Source: Actinomycetes bacterium (GTDB taxonomy: Bacteria > Actinomycetota > Acidimicrobiia > Acidimicrobiales > Acidimicrobiaceae). Taken from it: 64,000 bases of DNA. The position numbers and the translations under genes are program-made. How positions within the stretch are numbered: position 1 is the first letter of the stretch; each line of letters begins with the position of its first letter. Under the pieces are notes generated by a model, which saw nothing but the letters and a program-made list of their open reading frames with translations, searched no databases and had not been told where the DNA came from. The DNA is taken from positions 1-64,000 of the forward strand of contig JAJZFV010000015.1 in assembly GCA_021805205.1 (NCBI GenBank), in the 5' to 3' direction. Below, one piece after another: positions 52,009 to 62,033 of this stretch.

Positions 52009-52036
52009 ATAAATGTCCGTACATTGGTACATTTAT
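52009..52036. promoter_or_regulatory. Extended palindrome upstream of sqr
   Basis: ATAAATGT (52009-52016) and ACATTTAT (52029-52036) are a perfect 8-bp inverted repeat with a 12-base spacer. The spacer itself begins with CC and ends with GGT, adding near-symmetry. It lies 52 bases before the sqr start and looks like an operator for a dimeric repressor such as ArsR or CsoR types; the regulator is not in the window. Confidence 0.55.
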
Positions 52037-52087
52037 AGATACGGAGCAATAGAGACTCGGGACGAGATTTAGGACACTGGAGACAAG

Positions 52088-53548
52088 ATGGCTAAGGTAG
52101 TAGTTCTTGGTGGTGGAGTTTCAGGACATACAGCAGCTCTGTATCTGGAACGAATGCTCAAAGACGACCACGAAGTAACGGTGGTTACCCCAAACTCAAA
52201 GTGGAATTGGATCCCATCCAACATATGGGTTGGCGTAGGCAAGATGACCACCAAACAGGTGACCTTTGACCTCGCACCGATCTACAAAAGAAAAGGGATC
52301 AAGTTTATTCAAGGTCTCGCAACCGAAATCTATCCCGAGGGCACCTCGAACCATGGCAATCCATTCGTCAAAGTAAAGATGACTAGCACCGCCCAAAATG
52401 GCCAGCTAGACGATGTTGAATACGACTTTCTTATCAACGCAACTGGACCAAAGCTCAACTTCGGGGCCACTCAGGGTCTAGGACCAGCAGCAAACTCACT
52501 TTCGGTATGCACAGCGAAGCATGCAGCGGAAACTGCGGATCAATTAGAGAAGCTGATCTCCGAGATGAAGAACGGGGAACAAAAGACCCTGGTTGTCGGT
52601 ATGGGCCACGGCACGTGTACCTGCGAGGGAGCGGCATTTGAATATACTTTCAACGTTGAACATGAACTTCGACGTCGTGGAGTCCGAGAGAACGCTCGAG
52701 TTGTGTACCTAACCAACGAAGCCGAACTTGGTGACTTTGGAGTTGGAGGGATGGTATTCGAACAAAAAGGGCGCAAGGTAACAAGTGCGCAATGGACTGA
52801 GTCGATCTTCAATGAACGCGGCGTGGAGGCGATCCTCGGGGCACATGTCGAAGAGGTAACAGAGAATGAAGTCCGCTATGAGCAGTTAGATGGAAGCAGG
52901 TCATCTATAAAATTTGACTTCGCCATGTTGCTTCCTCCGTTTAGGGGCGTCGACCTTAAGGCCTTCGACCATGAAGGAAATGACATAACCGAACTACTCT
53001 TCATGCCCAATGGATTCATGAAGGTCGATGCCAACTACACGTCAAAGAGCTACGATGAGTGGTCGAGCGAAGATTGGCCAAAGACTTATCAAAACCCAAG
53101 CTTCGACAACATATATGCAGTTGGAATCGCTTTCTCGCCACCGCATCAGATCTCAAAGCCAATGACAACGCCCAACGGCACCACGATCGCACCCGCACCA
53201 CCTAGGACTGGAATGCCCTCTGGGGTCATGGGACGCGTTGCGGCAGAGTCGATAGTTGATCGAATACGAAATGGCCGCATTACAAAAGATCATGAAGCAT
53301 CGATGGCCGCAATGGGTGCAGCCTGTATCGCCTCGGCAGGAACCGGATCTTTGAAGGGTACCGCAGCAGCAATGACGATGTATCCGATCGTTCCTGATAC
53401 CAAAAAGTACCCAGCTGGGGGAGGCAGAGACTTGAAAAATACCACTGGGGACATTGGTCTTGCTGCCCACTGGACCAAAGCGATGCTCCACTTTCTCTTC
53501 ATCTACAAGGCAAAAGCTCTTCCATTCTGGTACTTGATTCCAGAGTAA
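52088..53548 (+). CDS. sqr: Sulfide:quinone oxidoreductase-like flavoprotein
   Basis: This 486-residue protein has KVVVLGGGVSGHTAALYLE for FAD, NWIPSNIWVGVG, a second Rossmann part KTLVVGMGHGTCTCEGAAFEY and a C-terminal YIVP-type membrane-contact region ending in LHFLFIYKAKALPFWYLIP. Cys candidates for the redox site are in SVCTAKHA, GTCTCEG and GAACIASAG. The CEGAAFE block is like SQR. SQR oxidises sulfide and feeds quinone at the membrane; FCSD-like proteins are the alternative. A signal peptide is absent, as in SQR. GGAG lies eight bases before the ATG. Confidence 0.85.
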   Translation: MAKVVVLGGGVSGHTAALYLERMLKDDHEVTVVTPNSKWNWIPSNIWVGVGKMTTKQVTFDLAPIYKRKGIKFIQGLATEIYPEGTSNHGNPFVKVKMTSTAQNGQLDDVEYDFLINATGPKLNFGATQGLGPAANSLSVCTAKHAAETADQLEKLISEMKNGEQKTLVVGMGHGTCTCEGAAFEYTFNVEHELRRRGVRENARVVYLTNEAELGDFGVGGMVFEQKGRKVTSAQWTESIFNERGVEAILGAHVEEVTENEVRYEQLDGSRSSIKFDFAMLLPPFRGVDLKAFDHEGNDITELLFMPNGFMKVDANYTSKSYDEWSSEDWPKTYQNPSFDNIYAVGIAFSPPHQISKPMTTPNGTTIAPAPPRTGMPSGVMGRVAAESIVDRIRNGRITKDHEASMAAMGAACIASAGTGSLKGTAAAMTMYPIVPDTKKYPAGGGRDLKNTTGDIGLAAHWTKAMLHFLFIYKAKALPFWYLIPE

Positions 53549-53580
53549 TTATCGATTTGATCCCTGAAAGGCTCCATAAG

Positions 53581-53715
53581 ATGACAGGAAACCCAAAGAC
53601 TGCAGTAGCTTCCTCGAAGCGAGAGATAAAAGCTAGGAGCAACATACTGCGCCAAATCGTCAAGTTCATTCAGCTCAATCTGAAGATGGCAAAGATGACG
53701 AAGATGCACGGATAA
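53581..53715 (+). CDS. Small basic protein downstream of sqr
   Basis: A 44-codon frame runs from ATG 53581 to TAA 53715, 32 bases after sqr and before the shared terminator, with GAAAGG nine bases ahead. It is strongly basic and likely a single amphipathic helix (SNILRQIVKFIQLNLKMAKM). It may be a membrane-surface partner of SQR. It has no known family, and coding status rests on position, start signal and composition. Confidence 0.5.
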   Translation: MTGNPKTAVASSKREIKARSNILRQIVKFIQLNLKMAKMTKMHG

Positions 53716-53731
53716 AAGCTCGCCCTATATA

Positions 53732-53768
53732 CAAAACCCCCCTTCGACAAAGGTCGAAGGGGGGTTTC
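53732..53768. terminator. Strong bidirectional terminator between sqr and sucD
   Basis: CCCCCCTTCGAC and GTCGAAGGGGGG form a near-perfect 12-bp stem around a four-base loop. An A run precedes it and TTT follows. Confidence 0.9.
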
Positions 53769-53811
53769 ACCAAGTAATTAGGTGCTAACTTAAAGGTGCC
53801 TCCAACCCGGA

Positions 53812-54696
53812 CTAGAAGGCTCGAACAATATCAACCATCATCTGACCTGCTACGGTCGGGTTCGGCGCAACATGAACACCTGCGGCCGTAAGGGCTTCCA
53901 TCTTAGCTGAAGCCGTTCCTTGCGATCCGGAGATGATGGCGCCAGCGTGGCCCATCTTCTTTCCCGCAGGAGCGGTCTGTCCAGCGATGTAGGCAACAAC
54001 TGGCTTGGAGAAGTGATCAGCGATAAACGCCGCGGCCTTCTCCTCCTCGCTACCACCAATCTCACCGATCATGAGTACCGCCTTAGTCTCAGGATCCGCC
54101 TCAAATGCGGCGAGGCAGTCGATGAAGTTTGTCCCAGGGACCGGATCTCCACCAATTCCAACACAAGTCGTCTGGCCAACATTTTGCTGGGATAGTTCGT
54201 GGATCGCTTGATAGGTTAGGGTTCCCGACCTCGATACAATACCGACTGGACCGCCAGGTAGAGCTATGGAACCCGAGGTGATCCCGATATTACACTTGCC
54301 AGGGGAGATGATTCCTGGACAGTTTGGACCGATCAATCTCGTACCAGGAAAATCATTAGCCAGCAAATTATAGAAGTAAGCCTCGTCCTTGGCTGGGATA
54401 AATTCGGTGATGCATACTACGAGCGAGACACCAGCTCGAGCAGCCTCGAGAACGGCGTCTCCAGCGAAACGAGGTGGCACCGAGACAAAACTAGCGTTGG
54501 CACCAGTTATTGCCACCGCCTCTTCCATGGTGTCAAAGACGGGTATACCATCTACGTCGGTTCCACCCTTGCCTGGAGTTACTCCAGCAACGACCTTTGT
54601 ACCGTAATCTCTGTTCCTAAGACCATGGAAGCGTCCTTGTCCACCGGTAAGGCCCTGAACGATGACCTTGGTGTTTTCGTCGACAAAAATACTCAA
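53812..54696 (-). CDS. sucD: Succinyl-CoA synthetase alpha subunit
   Basis: This 294-residue subunit carries the phosphohistidine of succinyl-CoA ligase. Motifs are [12 protein letters not shown], the CoA site [56 protein letters not shown] and the catalytic His in KMGHAGAII. The stop of sucC and the start of sucD are directly adjacent, so both are translated together. Confidence 0.96.
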   Translation of the reverse strand: MSIFVDENTKVIVQGLTGGQGRFHGLRNRDYGTKVVAGVTPGKGGTDVDGIPVFDTMEEAVAITGANASFVSVPPRFAGDAVLEAARAGVSLVVCITEFIPAKDEAYFYNLLANDFPGTRLIGPNCPGIISPGKCNIGITSGSIALPGGPVGIVSRSGTLTYQAIHELSQQNVGQTTCVGIGGDPVPGTNFIDCLAAFEADPETKAVLMIGEIGGSEEEKAAAFIADHFSKPVVAYIAGQTAPAGKKMGHAGAIISGSQGTASAKMEALTAAGVHVAPNPTVAGQMMVDIVRAF

Positions 54697-55845
54697 TTAG
54701 GCACCCCTATTTGCAAGTTCTACGGCGCGCTTTGCCGCCTGTAACATGGTTGGTTCAACTATTACTGAATCGGAGCCCTGCTCAGCCAAGATCTCGCGAG
54801 CTAGTTCTGCGTTAGTTCCGTCCAATCGAATAACGATCGGAGCACGCAATTCGACGCGCTTTAGTGCCTCGATGATTCCCTTCGCAACCTCGTCGCAGCG
54901 GACGATTCCGCCGAAGATGTTGACTAAAACGGCTTGGACCTTATCGTCGGTATTTATAACCTCGAGAGCTGCCGACATAGTGTCGGCACTTGCGCCACCG
55001 CCAAGATCAAGGAAGTTAGCAGCTGAACCACCGACTTGGTTAACAACGTCGAGAGTCGACATCGCCAGACCCGCGCCATTGGCTATGATTCCAACGGTTC
55101 CGTCAAGACCGATGTAGTTCAATCCCTTGGATTTGGCCAACTTCTCGCGACCGTCGTATTCGACCGTTGCCTGCCAATCTGCCCACTCGCTATGTCGGTA
55201 AGCAGCGTTATCGTCGAGAGAGACCTTGGCGTCTAGGGCGTGAACCTTTCCATCTGTATTCAAGATCAGTGGATTGATCTCTGCTAGATCTGCGTCGCCC
55301 TTTAAAAAGGCATCGTAGAGAAGTTCGAGGACGTCGGCCACGCCGCTTCGAGCCTCTTGATCGATCTTGGCAGCTGCTACCGCATCTTCAATCTCGGCGC
55401 GTGATATTCCTTTGGTGGGATCAATATGACGGTAGACGATCGCATCAGGATCGGTCTTAGCAACCTCTTCGATCTCGACACCACCTTGAGCAGAGAGCAT
55501 CAAGAGGTACTTCTTCGCACCCCGGTCAAGGGTATAGCTTGCGTAGTACTCCTTCTTGATGTCGCTACTTCTTTCCACCCAAACCCTCTTGACGAGGTGA
55601 CCCTTTATATCCATCCCTAAGATGGCCGAAGCGTATTGACGTGCTTCATCAGCGTTGTTTGCGATCTTGATTCCGCCAGCTTTTCCTCGACCCCCAACTT
55701 GAACTTGGGCCTTGATTACTGCGGGATAGCCTGCGGCGTCTGCTTGAGCTACCGCTTCATCTACGGTGTCGGCGACGCCACCTGGCGAAGTTGCGATTCC
55801 ATATTGAGCAAAAAATTGCTTACCTTGATATTCGAAAAGATCCAT
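54697..55845 (-). CDS. sucC: Succinyl-CoA synthetase beta subunit
   Basis: This 382-residue ATP-grasp subunit has MDLFEYQGKQFFAQYGI at the start, VKAQVQVGGRGKAGGIK-like sequence (AQVQVGGRGKAGGIKIA) for nucleotide binding, AEINPLIL for metal binding, LDLGGGASADTM and VNIFGGIVRCDEVAKGI at the subunit interface. It is first in sucC-sucD. A short gap separates it from the B12-binding protein gene upstream. Confidence 0.96.
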   Translation of the reverse strand: MDLFEYQGKQFFAQYGIATSPGGVADTVDEAVAQADAAGYPAVIKAQVQVGGRGKAGGIKIANNADEARQYASAILGMDIKGHLVKRVWVERSSDIKKEYYASYTLDRGAKKYLLMLSAQGGVEIEEVAKTDPDAIVYRHIDPTKGISRAEIEDAVAAAKIDQEARSGVADVLELLYDAFLKGDADLAEINPLILNTDGKVHALDAKVSLDDNAAYRHSEWADWQATVEYDGREKLAKSKGLNYIGLDGTVGIIANGAGLAMSTLDVVNQVGGSAANFLDLGGGASADTMSAALEVINTDDKVQAVLVNIFGGIVRCDEVAKGIIEALKRVELRAPIVIRLDGTNAELAREILAEQGSDSVIVEPTMLQAAKRAVELANRGA

Positions 55846-55914
55846 TCTCGACTTTCCTAAAGCGTTGACAACAACGAGAGTATTACGTAATTACTAAAAA
55901 ATGCAAATACGGCC

Positions 55915-56331
55915 CTAAGAGTGCTGTGCGCGCTCGCGCTCGTCAAGGGCTGTTTCAAGCCAAGACGATACCTCAAGTAGTGGCGTTCCCGGCGTAAAGA
56001 CGCGAGCAACACCAACCTCTGATAACTTAGGCACATCGTCCTCGGGGATGATCCCACCCACCATGACCAGAACATCTTCCAAATCGTTTTCTCGTAGTGA
56101 GTCAACGATTCGTGGCACAAGAGTCATGTGAGCACCCGAAAGAAGTGACAGACCAAGCGCATCGGCGTCTTCTTGAGCCACTGCTTGAACTATCTGCTCT
56201 GGGGTCTGATGTAGCCCGGTGTATATAACTTCGAATCCTGCATCTCGAAGAGCCCGAGCAATTACTTTTGCACCGCGGTCGTGACCATCCAACCCCGGCT
56301 TTGCAACGATAACTCTGTAAGGTCTATCCAC
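55915..56331 (-). CDS. B12-binding subunit of methylmalonyl-CoA mutase type
   Basis: This protein of about 138 residues is a stand-alone cobalamin-binding domain. It has RVIVAKPGLDGHDRGAKVIARALRDAGFEVIYTG with the His that ligates cobalt (DxHxxG), then SGAHMTLVP and VGGIIPEDD. Such small subunits pair with a separate catalytic subunit (methylmalonyl- or isobutyryl-CoA mutase), not present here. GTG 56331 is favoured; an upstream ATG at 56373 adds 14 unlikely residues. Its place beside sucCD fits propionate or C4 acyl-CoA flow into succinyl-CoA. Confidence 0.88.
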   Translation of the reverse strand: MDRPYRVIVAKPGLDGHDRGAKVIARALRDAGFEVIYTGLHQTPEQIVQAVAQEDADALGLSLLSGAHMTLVPRIVDSLRENDLEDVLVMVGGIIPEDDVPKLSEVGVARVFTPGTPLLEVSSWLETALDERERAQHS

Positions 56332-56446
56332 GGAGTCTAAGCATAGGCAAAAAGTGGGAAGCGGGTGGCTCAAATTGCCCGACCTTACTCAAAAAGTAGC
56401 ACTGTGTGACTATTGTCTCGTAGTTTATTGTCACTACCCTCTACAG

Positions 56447-56923
56447 CTACGAAAACTTTGCCTCAATTGCATCGTTGATCAACTTTGGAACCAAACCGGC
56501 GACCGAACCACCATAAGACGCAACTTCACGCAAGAGGCGGGAAGCCACAAACGAATACTCGGATGACGTCGGAATGAATACTGTGTCGATTCCCGAGAGT
56601 TGATGGTTCATTTGGGCCATTTGCAGTTCATTTTCAAAGTCCGACACTGCCCTCAGGCCACGAATTATAACCGTGGCACCAATAGTTTTGGCGAGATCAA
56701 CGACCAACGACGAGAGGGAAACGATCTCCACGTTGGGAAGGTGCTCCACGACGCTCTCGATCATCGCTTGGCGCTCTTCAAGTGAAAAAAGGGCAGAGGC
56801 CTTTTGCGGATTACGCATCGCAGCAACTACCACCTTGTCAAACAAGACTGAGGCGCGCTCGACGATCTCCATGTGTCCATTGTGGAAAGGATCAAATGAT
56901 CCTGGAAACAAGGCAACCTTCAC
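56447..56923 (-). CDS. coaD: Phosphopantetheine adenylyltransferase
   Basis: This 158-residue enzyme makes dephospho-CoA from pantetheine phosphate and ATP. It shows FPGSFDPFHNGHMEIVERAS with the HxGH nucleotide motif and VIIRGLRAVSDFENELQMAQMN. The end, TSSEYSFVASRLLREVASYGGSV, is the family's second signature. It is 13 bases downstream of rsmD; this order (rsmD-coaD) is common in many bacteria. Confidence 0.96.
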   Translation of the reverse strand: MKVALFPGSFDPFHNGHMEIVERASVLFDKVVVAAMRNPQKASALFSLEERQAMIESVVEHLPNVEIVSLSSLVVDLAKTIGATVIIRGLRAVSDFENELQMAQMNHQLSGIDTVFIPTSSEYSFVASRLLREVASYGGSVAGLVPKLINDAIEAKFS

Positions 56924-56936
56924 AGCAAAAACCCTT

Positions 56937-57488
56937 CTATCGATCCGCCTCTTCGTCTAACAGTTGTTCGAGGAAAGAAACGTACGTATCTCCGTATTTT
57001 TTGAACTTTATTCTCTCATATCTAATCGCCTGTGGCAGCTCTCTATTAGTCTCGGCGACCACAATTTTGGCATTTAGGTTTTCAAAGATCTCAGTCCACC
57101 CTTCAAAGACGTAGGGGGGATCCACAAATGCGAGGTCAAAGTCAGAATTTGGATTTCGCTTCAGATACGTCAATGCATCAGAGTTCACTACCTTGAAGTC
57201 GCAGCCGAGATCGCTCAAATTGAGAGCCGCTAACGACTTTGACAACGCCTTCGAGGTCGCAATATTGGCCTCTACGAATACGACTGAAGCCGCCCCTCGA
57301 GATGCACATTCAAAGCCAAGAGCACCGGTTCCGGCAAAGATGTCCACAACTTTAGCTCCTTGAAGGTCGACCAAATTGTAGAGGGTGTCGAAGATAGACT
57401 TCTTTACCCTCGCGGTAGTTGGCCGAACGTTGGTCCCAATGCTGCCACTTAGCTTTCTACCCTTTGCGTTACCGCCTTGAACTCTCAT
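56937..57488 (-). CDS. rsmD: 16S rRNA (guanine-966-N2) methyltransferase
   Basis: This 183-residue methyltransferase has RVQGGNAKGRKL at the start, RPTTARVKKSIFDTL, the AdoMet loop VVDIFAGTGALGFECASRGA and the catalytic FVDPPYVF (DPPY). It modifies G966 of 16S rRNA. It forms an operon with coaD. Confidence 0.94.
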   Translation of the reverse strand: MRVQGGNAKGRKLSGSIGTNVRPTTARVKKSIFDTLYNLVDLQGAKVVDIFAGTGALGFECASRGAASVVFVEANIATSKALSKSLAALNLSDLGCDFKVVNSDALTYLKRNPNSDFDLAFVDPPYVFEGWTEIFENLNAKIVVAETNRELPQAIRYERIKFKKYGDTYVSFLEQLLDEEADR

Positions 57489-57602
57489 ATCGTAAAGATC
57501 CTAGAAACTAAGCGGATATTTTTTCCGTAGAAGAGGTTATCTATCGCCACTTCAGTCTTCAAACTAATCAACCGTGGCGCAAAAGTCGAGGCCAACAAGG
57601 AT

Positions 57603-59819
57603 CTAGGCCAACTTCAAAGGAGCGTGTGAGATCATAACTTTCTTGGCGCCAAGGCCCCTGAACCTAATCACTGCGGTCATGGAACTACCAGATCCCGATA
57701 CCTCCTCGACGAAACCCTCGCCCCAACTACCGTGAACCACCTTAATCCCAACCTTTACTTGACTTGGCTCTAGTCGTGGTCCTGGATTTGACTGTCGCTG
57801 GGAAAACTTAGCCAATTGAGTGGGAGAGATCCCCGACGAGGTGCTATTTCTGTCGCTATCGTTACTTCGGCTCCTATCGAAGTAACGGGAACGAAGCTCA
57901 TCATAAGACTTAGGTTGAGATACATCTTCGATCAATGACGGTGGAAACTCGTCGATAAACCTAGAGGGGACCGAGGCACTCTCGGAACCGAAGACAAAGC
58001 GCTTGCTCGCGCGCGTGACAAAGAGCTTCTTTCTAGCGCGGGTCACCGCGACATAGCAGAGGCGTCGCTCTTCTTCAAGTTCAGACTCGTCGTAGAGCGA
58101 ACGCGAGTGCGGAAAGATCCCATCTTCAAAGGCGGTCAAGAATACTAAGTCAAATTCAAGTCCCTTGGCAGTGTGGACTGTCATCAAGGTTACGACGTTA
58201 TCGTCTTGAATTTGATCTGCTTGAGCAACAAGTGCCACTGAGTCTAAGAACTCCTCGAGACTTTGGTGTTCGCTTGCGACGCCGATCAGTTCAGTAATGT
58301 TATCCAATCGGGCCAAATCGTCCACCTGTCCGCTCGCCGAAAGTTCCTCACGATATCCAGACTTCTCCAAGAACTGCTCGATTATCGCCATCGGAGGCGT
58401 CTGATCGGCGACAAGTTTAGTTAGGTCGTCGATCAAATTGATGAACGAAGCGATACCCGTCAAAGCACGCCCCGAAACTCCAGCCTCGCTTGCACGTCGG
58501 AACGCCTCAAAGGCGGGGAGCGACTGAGATTGGCTAAATTCAAAGACCCTCAGAACACTAGCGTCACCCACACCCCTCTTGGGGGTATTGCATACCCGCC
58601 TAAGTGACATCTCGTCGTTCGGATTTACCAGGAGACGTAGGTAGCTTACGACATCGCGGATCTCCTTGCGATCGTAGAATCGTGTACCTCCAACGACTCG
58701 ATAGGGTATCGCCCTCCTGATCAAAGCTTCCTCTATTGAACGGGAGTTGGAGTTGATGCGATAGAAGACTGCCATATCGCCAAAGCGCGTTCCTTGAGCG
58801 TTCTCCTTGTGAATCGTTGTCGCAACAAAGTTGGCTTCTTCGTCTTGGTCTGAGCCGACGAACATCTTTACCTTATCGCCATCACCCTGATCTGACCATA
58901 GGTTCTTCTCCAGACGATTTGAGTTTTGTGCGATAATCGCGTTTGCGACTTTGAGAATATTTTGGGTTGAGCGATAGTTTTGCTCGAGTTTGATTACTTT
59001 AGCGTCGTCGAAGTTCTTACTAAATTCAAGGATGTTTCGCATGTCGGCGCCGCGAAAGCCATAGACACTCTGGTCAGAGTCGCCAACTACAAAGACATTG
59101 CGATTCTTATCGCCAAGTGCCATAACGAGGCCATTTTGGGCGACGTTTGTATCCTGATATTCGTCAACCAGTAGGTGGACAAAGCGACGCTGGTAGTAAT
59201 CCAATACTGCTGGGTGCTCATCGAAGAGGAGGTAGGTATTGACAATTAGATCATCAAAGTCCATTGCATTTGCGGCCTTTAGGCGCTCTTCATAGATGCG
59301 ATAAACTTCGGCGACACGCCTCTCCATAATGTGTGAAGCTCGGTCCGCCAACTTTGCTGGAGACACAAGTTCGCTCTTAGCGTTAGATATTTGTCCGGCT
59401 AATGATCGAGCTGGGAACCTTTTAGAGTCCAAACCAAGCGATCCGATAACCAAGGAGATTAGCTTCTCGGAGTCATCCGAGTCATAGATTGCAAAGTTTT
59501 TACCGTACCCTAGAGCATCTCCGTGGCTTCGAAGGATTCTAACGCAAGCAGAGTGAAAGGTCGAGACCCACATCCCTTTGGCCTCGGGTCCAATCAGGTC
59601 TGCGACTCTGACCTTCATCTCGGCCGCCGCTTTGTTGGTAAAGGTGATTGCAAGAATTTGAGACGGGTGAATTGACTCTTCTTCAATCAGATATGCGATA
59701 CGACGAGTAAGTACGCGAGTCTTTCCGGATCCAGCGCCCGCTATTACTAGAAGAGGACCCTGCCCGTGCGTAACAGCTTCGAGCTGTTCTTGATTCAATC
59801 CATCCAACAAAGGACTCAT
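57603..59819 (-). CDS. pcrA: UvrD/PcrA-type superfamily 1 DNA helicase
   Basis: This 738-residue 3'-5' helicase for repair and replication fork processing has motif I VIAGAGSGKTRVLTRRIAYL, motif Ia ITFTNKAAAEMK, motif II LVDEYQDTN, motif III VVGDSDQSVYGFRGAD, motif IV EQNYRST, motif V MTVHTAKGLEFDLVF and motif VI EERRLCYVAVTRARKKL. The C-terminal Tudor-like part VKVGIKVVHGSWGEGFVEEV is typical of PcrA. The start at ATG 59819 (LLDGLNQEQLEAV) matches homologues. Confidence 0.96.
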   Translation of the reverse strand: MSPLLDGLNQEQLEAVTHGQGPLLVIAGAGSGKTRVLTRRIAYLIEEESIHPSQILAITFTNKAAAEMKVRVADLIGPEAKGMWVSTFHSACVRILRSHGDALGYGKNFAIYDSDDSEKLISLVIGSLGLDSKRFPARSLAGQISNAKSELVSPAKLADRASHIMERRVAEVYRIYEERLKAANAMDFDDLIVNTYLLFDEHPAVLDYYQRRFVHLLVDEYQDTNVAQNGLVMALGDKNRNVFVVGDSDQSVYGFRGADMRNILEFSKNFDDAKVIKLEQNYRSTQNILKVANAIIAQNSNRLEKNLWSDQGDGDKVKMFVGSDQDEEANFVATTIHKENAQGTRFGDMAVFYRINSNSRSIEEALIRRAIPYRVVGGTRFYDRKEIRDVVSYLRLLVNPNDEMSLRRVCNTPKRGVGDASVLRVFEFSQSQSLPAFEAFRRASEAGVSGRALTGIASFINLIDDLTKLVADQTPPMAIIEQFLEKSGYREELSASGQVDDLARLDNITELIGVASEHQSLEEFLDSVALVAQADQIQDDNVVTLMTVHTAKGLEFDLVFLTAFEDGIFPHSRSLYDESELEEERRLCYVAVTRARKKLFVTRASKRFVFGSESASVPSRFIDEFPPSLIEDVSQPKSYDELRSRYFDRSRSNDSDRNSTSSGISPTQLAKFSQRQSNPGPRLEPSQVKVGIKVVHGSWGEGFVEEVSGSGSSMTAVIRFRGLGAKKVMISHAPLKLA

Positions 59820-60300
59820 TTAACTCCACATTCAAAATAGCCACAGAAGAATCTCAAATTGCTTTAACGCACTTTCAAATTCAACTTTGTCGCGCCTCGC
59901 CATCAACTGCTCGCGCCACAACTCAAACAAAGGGTAGGTCACCGAAACAAATTGCAAGCATCTCGCATCCAAGACCCAGAAGGATCACGGCTTCAACCAA
60001 AAACACAGAGAACCAGGCAGGTAAGCCGAAGGACCAACAAGCCAATCCATGCCATTCGCACTCCGTTAAAAATCGTAGCCAACTTAGGTAGTGGCCAATT
60101 CAACTCGCCTTAGGTGGAACTTAGGCAGATACGTATATCACCAAGCGACTGCTCCGGACGACAAATTAGTATTATCCCTTACTACGATGCCATAAGATAT
60201 CCGATTTAGATCTTCACAACAGTGTTTTGACAAGCCTAGATTATCCGAACAACCGTCTTCCAAAATGCGAGGAGTTGCGAAAGTGGTTGCAGGAAGTTAC
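59820..60300. other. Intergenic stretch without a supported gene
   Basis: These 480 bases lie between the helicase and guaA on the same strand. I see no convincing frame on either strand, no tRNA and no clear terminator. Promoter sequences for pcrA should lie in it, but no good pair of hexamers stands out. Confidence 0.5.
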
Positions 60301-61845
60301 CTACTCCCACTCAATGGTTGCAGGCGGCTTAGACGTGATATCATACACCACCCTGTTTACACCGACCACCTCGGCTACGATACGGGAGGAGATTCGCTCT
60401 AGAAGGTCATAGGGAAGGCGTGCCCAATCAGCCGTCATTGCGTCAGATGATTCAACTGCCCGCAAGATAATAGGGTAAGCGTACGACCTTTCATCACCCA
60501 TTACTCCCACAGATCGAATATCTGCCAAAACGGCGAAGGCCTGCCAAATTGCTCGGTGATCGAGGTCAGACTTGGCGAACTCCTCTTGAACTATTCGATC
60601 TGCATCCCTTACTATGTCGGCCCTCTCCCGGGTTACCTCTCCAACGATCCTAACCGCTAGACCAGGACCTGGAAATGGTTGACGCCAGACGATGGTATCG
60701 GGTAGCCCCAGCTCTGACCCTATAGCTCGTACCTCATCTTTAAATAGCTCTCTGAGGGGCTCCACTAATTCAAAGTCCATATCGTCAGGGAGGCCCCCTA
60801 CATTATGGTGTGACTTGATCCGGGCCGCCGACTTGGTCCCAGATTCGATGACGTCAGGATAGAGGGTGCCTTGAACTAAATACTTAGCACCCTTGATATC
60901 TCGTGCGGTCTTTTCGAAGATTCGAATGAATCTCTCACCAATTAGTTTTCTCTTGCGCTCCGGATCAGTAACACCTGCGAGGTCGTTGAAGTACTCCTCG
61001 CTAGCATCGATCGATATCAAATCAATCTCGAATTGCTCGCGAAAGGTGCGCTCTACGATCTCTGCCTCTCCGTGGCGCATAAGTCCAGTATCGACAAAGA
61101 CGCAGTGGAGCTGATCACCGATCGCTCGATGCACCAACGCAGCTGCAACAGAAGAGTCGACACCGCCTGACAAAGCACAGATAACTTGCTCATCGCCGAC
61201 CTGCTCCTTGATGCGAGCAATTGAATCCTCGATTATGGAAAATGAGGTCCACGACGAGTCGGCTCCAACGATTGAGTGTAGAAAGTTTTCAAAGATCTTA
61301 TTACCGAACTCGCTGTGCTCTACTTCGGGGTGGAACTGAACGGCATATATCCCTCGACTAGGAGATTCGAAGGCTGCCCCATAGGCCTCTCTAGTTGACG
61401 CAAGAAGGTCGAATCCCTCTGGAAGTTTGGTAACGGAGTCGAAGTGGCTCATCCAAACTGTCGAAGATGACCTAAGGCCGTCGCAAAGGAGTCCCGAATC
61501 CGACAACACTAGCTCACTTTTACCATACTCTCCCGAAAGGCCACTAGAGACTTCTCCGCCCAAGTCGGAGGCGATCAATTGCGCACCATAACAGATTCCA
61601 AGAATTGGAATACCAAGGTCGTAGATATCCTTGTCGACTCTCGGCGCTCCTTCGACATTTACACTCTTTGGTCCACCCGAAAAGACGATGGCCACTGGTG
61701 CCTTATCTTTCACCTCTTGAGCGGTAATGTCACTCGATACGATCTCAGAAAAGACGTGGTGTTCCCGGATCCGTCTAGCTATCAGCTGTGCGTACTGTGC
61801 ACCGAAGTCAAGAACTAAAACTCTAGATGAACGAAGTTGGTGCAT
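60301..61845 (-). CDS. guaA: GMP synthase (glutamine-hydrolysing)
   Basis: This 514-residue enzyme aminates XMP to GMP. The class I glutaminase half shows [20 protein letters not shown], the nucleophile Cys in [11 protein letters not shown] and the His in [10 protein letters not shown]. The synthetase half shows the ATP loop [14 protein letters not shown] and the end [12 protein letters not shown] 61845 follows GGAG and gives the family's normal length; a frame from 61977 adds 44 residues without homology. guaB3 lies about 700 bases away on the same strand. Confidence 0.96.
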   Translation of the reverse strand: MHQLRSSRVLVLDFGAQYAQLIARRIREHHVFSEIVSSDITAQEVKDKAPVAIVFSGGPKSVNVEGAPRVDKDIYDLGIPILGICYGAQLIASDLGGEVSSGLSGEYGKSELVLSDSGLLCDGLRSSSTVWMSHFDSVTKLPEGFDLLASTREAYGAAFESPSRGIYAVQFHPEVEHSEFGNKIFENFLHSIVGADSSWTSFSIIEDSIARIKEQVGDEQVICALSGGVDSSVAAALVHRAIGDQLHCVFVDTGLMRHGEAEIVERTFREQFEIDLISIDASEEYFNDLAGVTDPERKRKLIGERFIRIFEKTARDIKGAKYLVQGTLYPDVIESGTKSAARIKSHHNVGGLPDDMDFELVEPLRELFKDEVRAIGSELGLPDTIVWRQPFPGPGLAVRIVGEVTRERADIVRDADRIVQEEFAKSDLDHRAIWQAFAVLADIRSVGVMGDERSYAYPIILRAVESSDAMTADWARLPYDLLERISSRIVAEVVGVNRVVYDITSKPPATIEWE

Positions 61846-62033
61846 GGTACTCCATTGATTCTCGGGGTCTTCGAAAAGAGGTCGAACGCTAACCATCCTA
61901 GTTTCCGCATCGAAGGGCCGATTCAATTGATTCTCGCCGAGAGCAATCCTTCGATGCCCAAACCTTTGCCGCACCATTACCCTCTCATAACTTTGGTTAG
62001 GTAAGTTGAGGGTCTAATGCGAGGGTTGACGAA

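Noticed and set aside
60227-60412. Plus-strand 61-codon frame over the guaA end
   Set aside because: It is antisense to the conserved C-terminus of GMP synthase and is a shadow frame.
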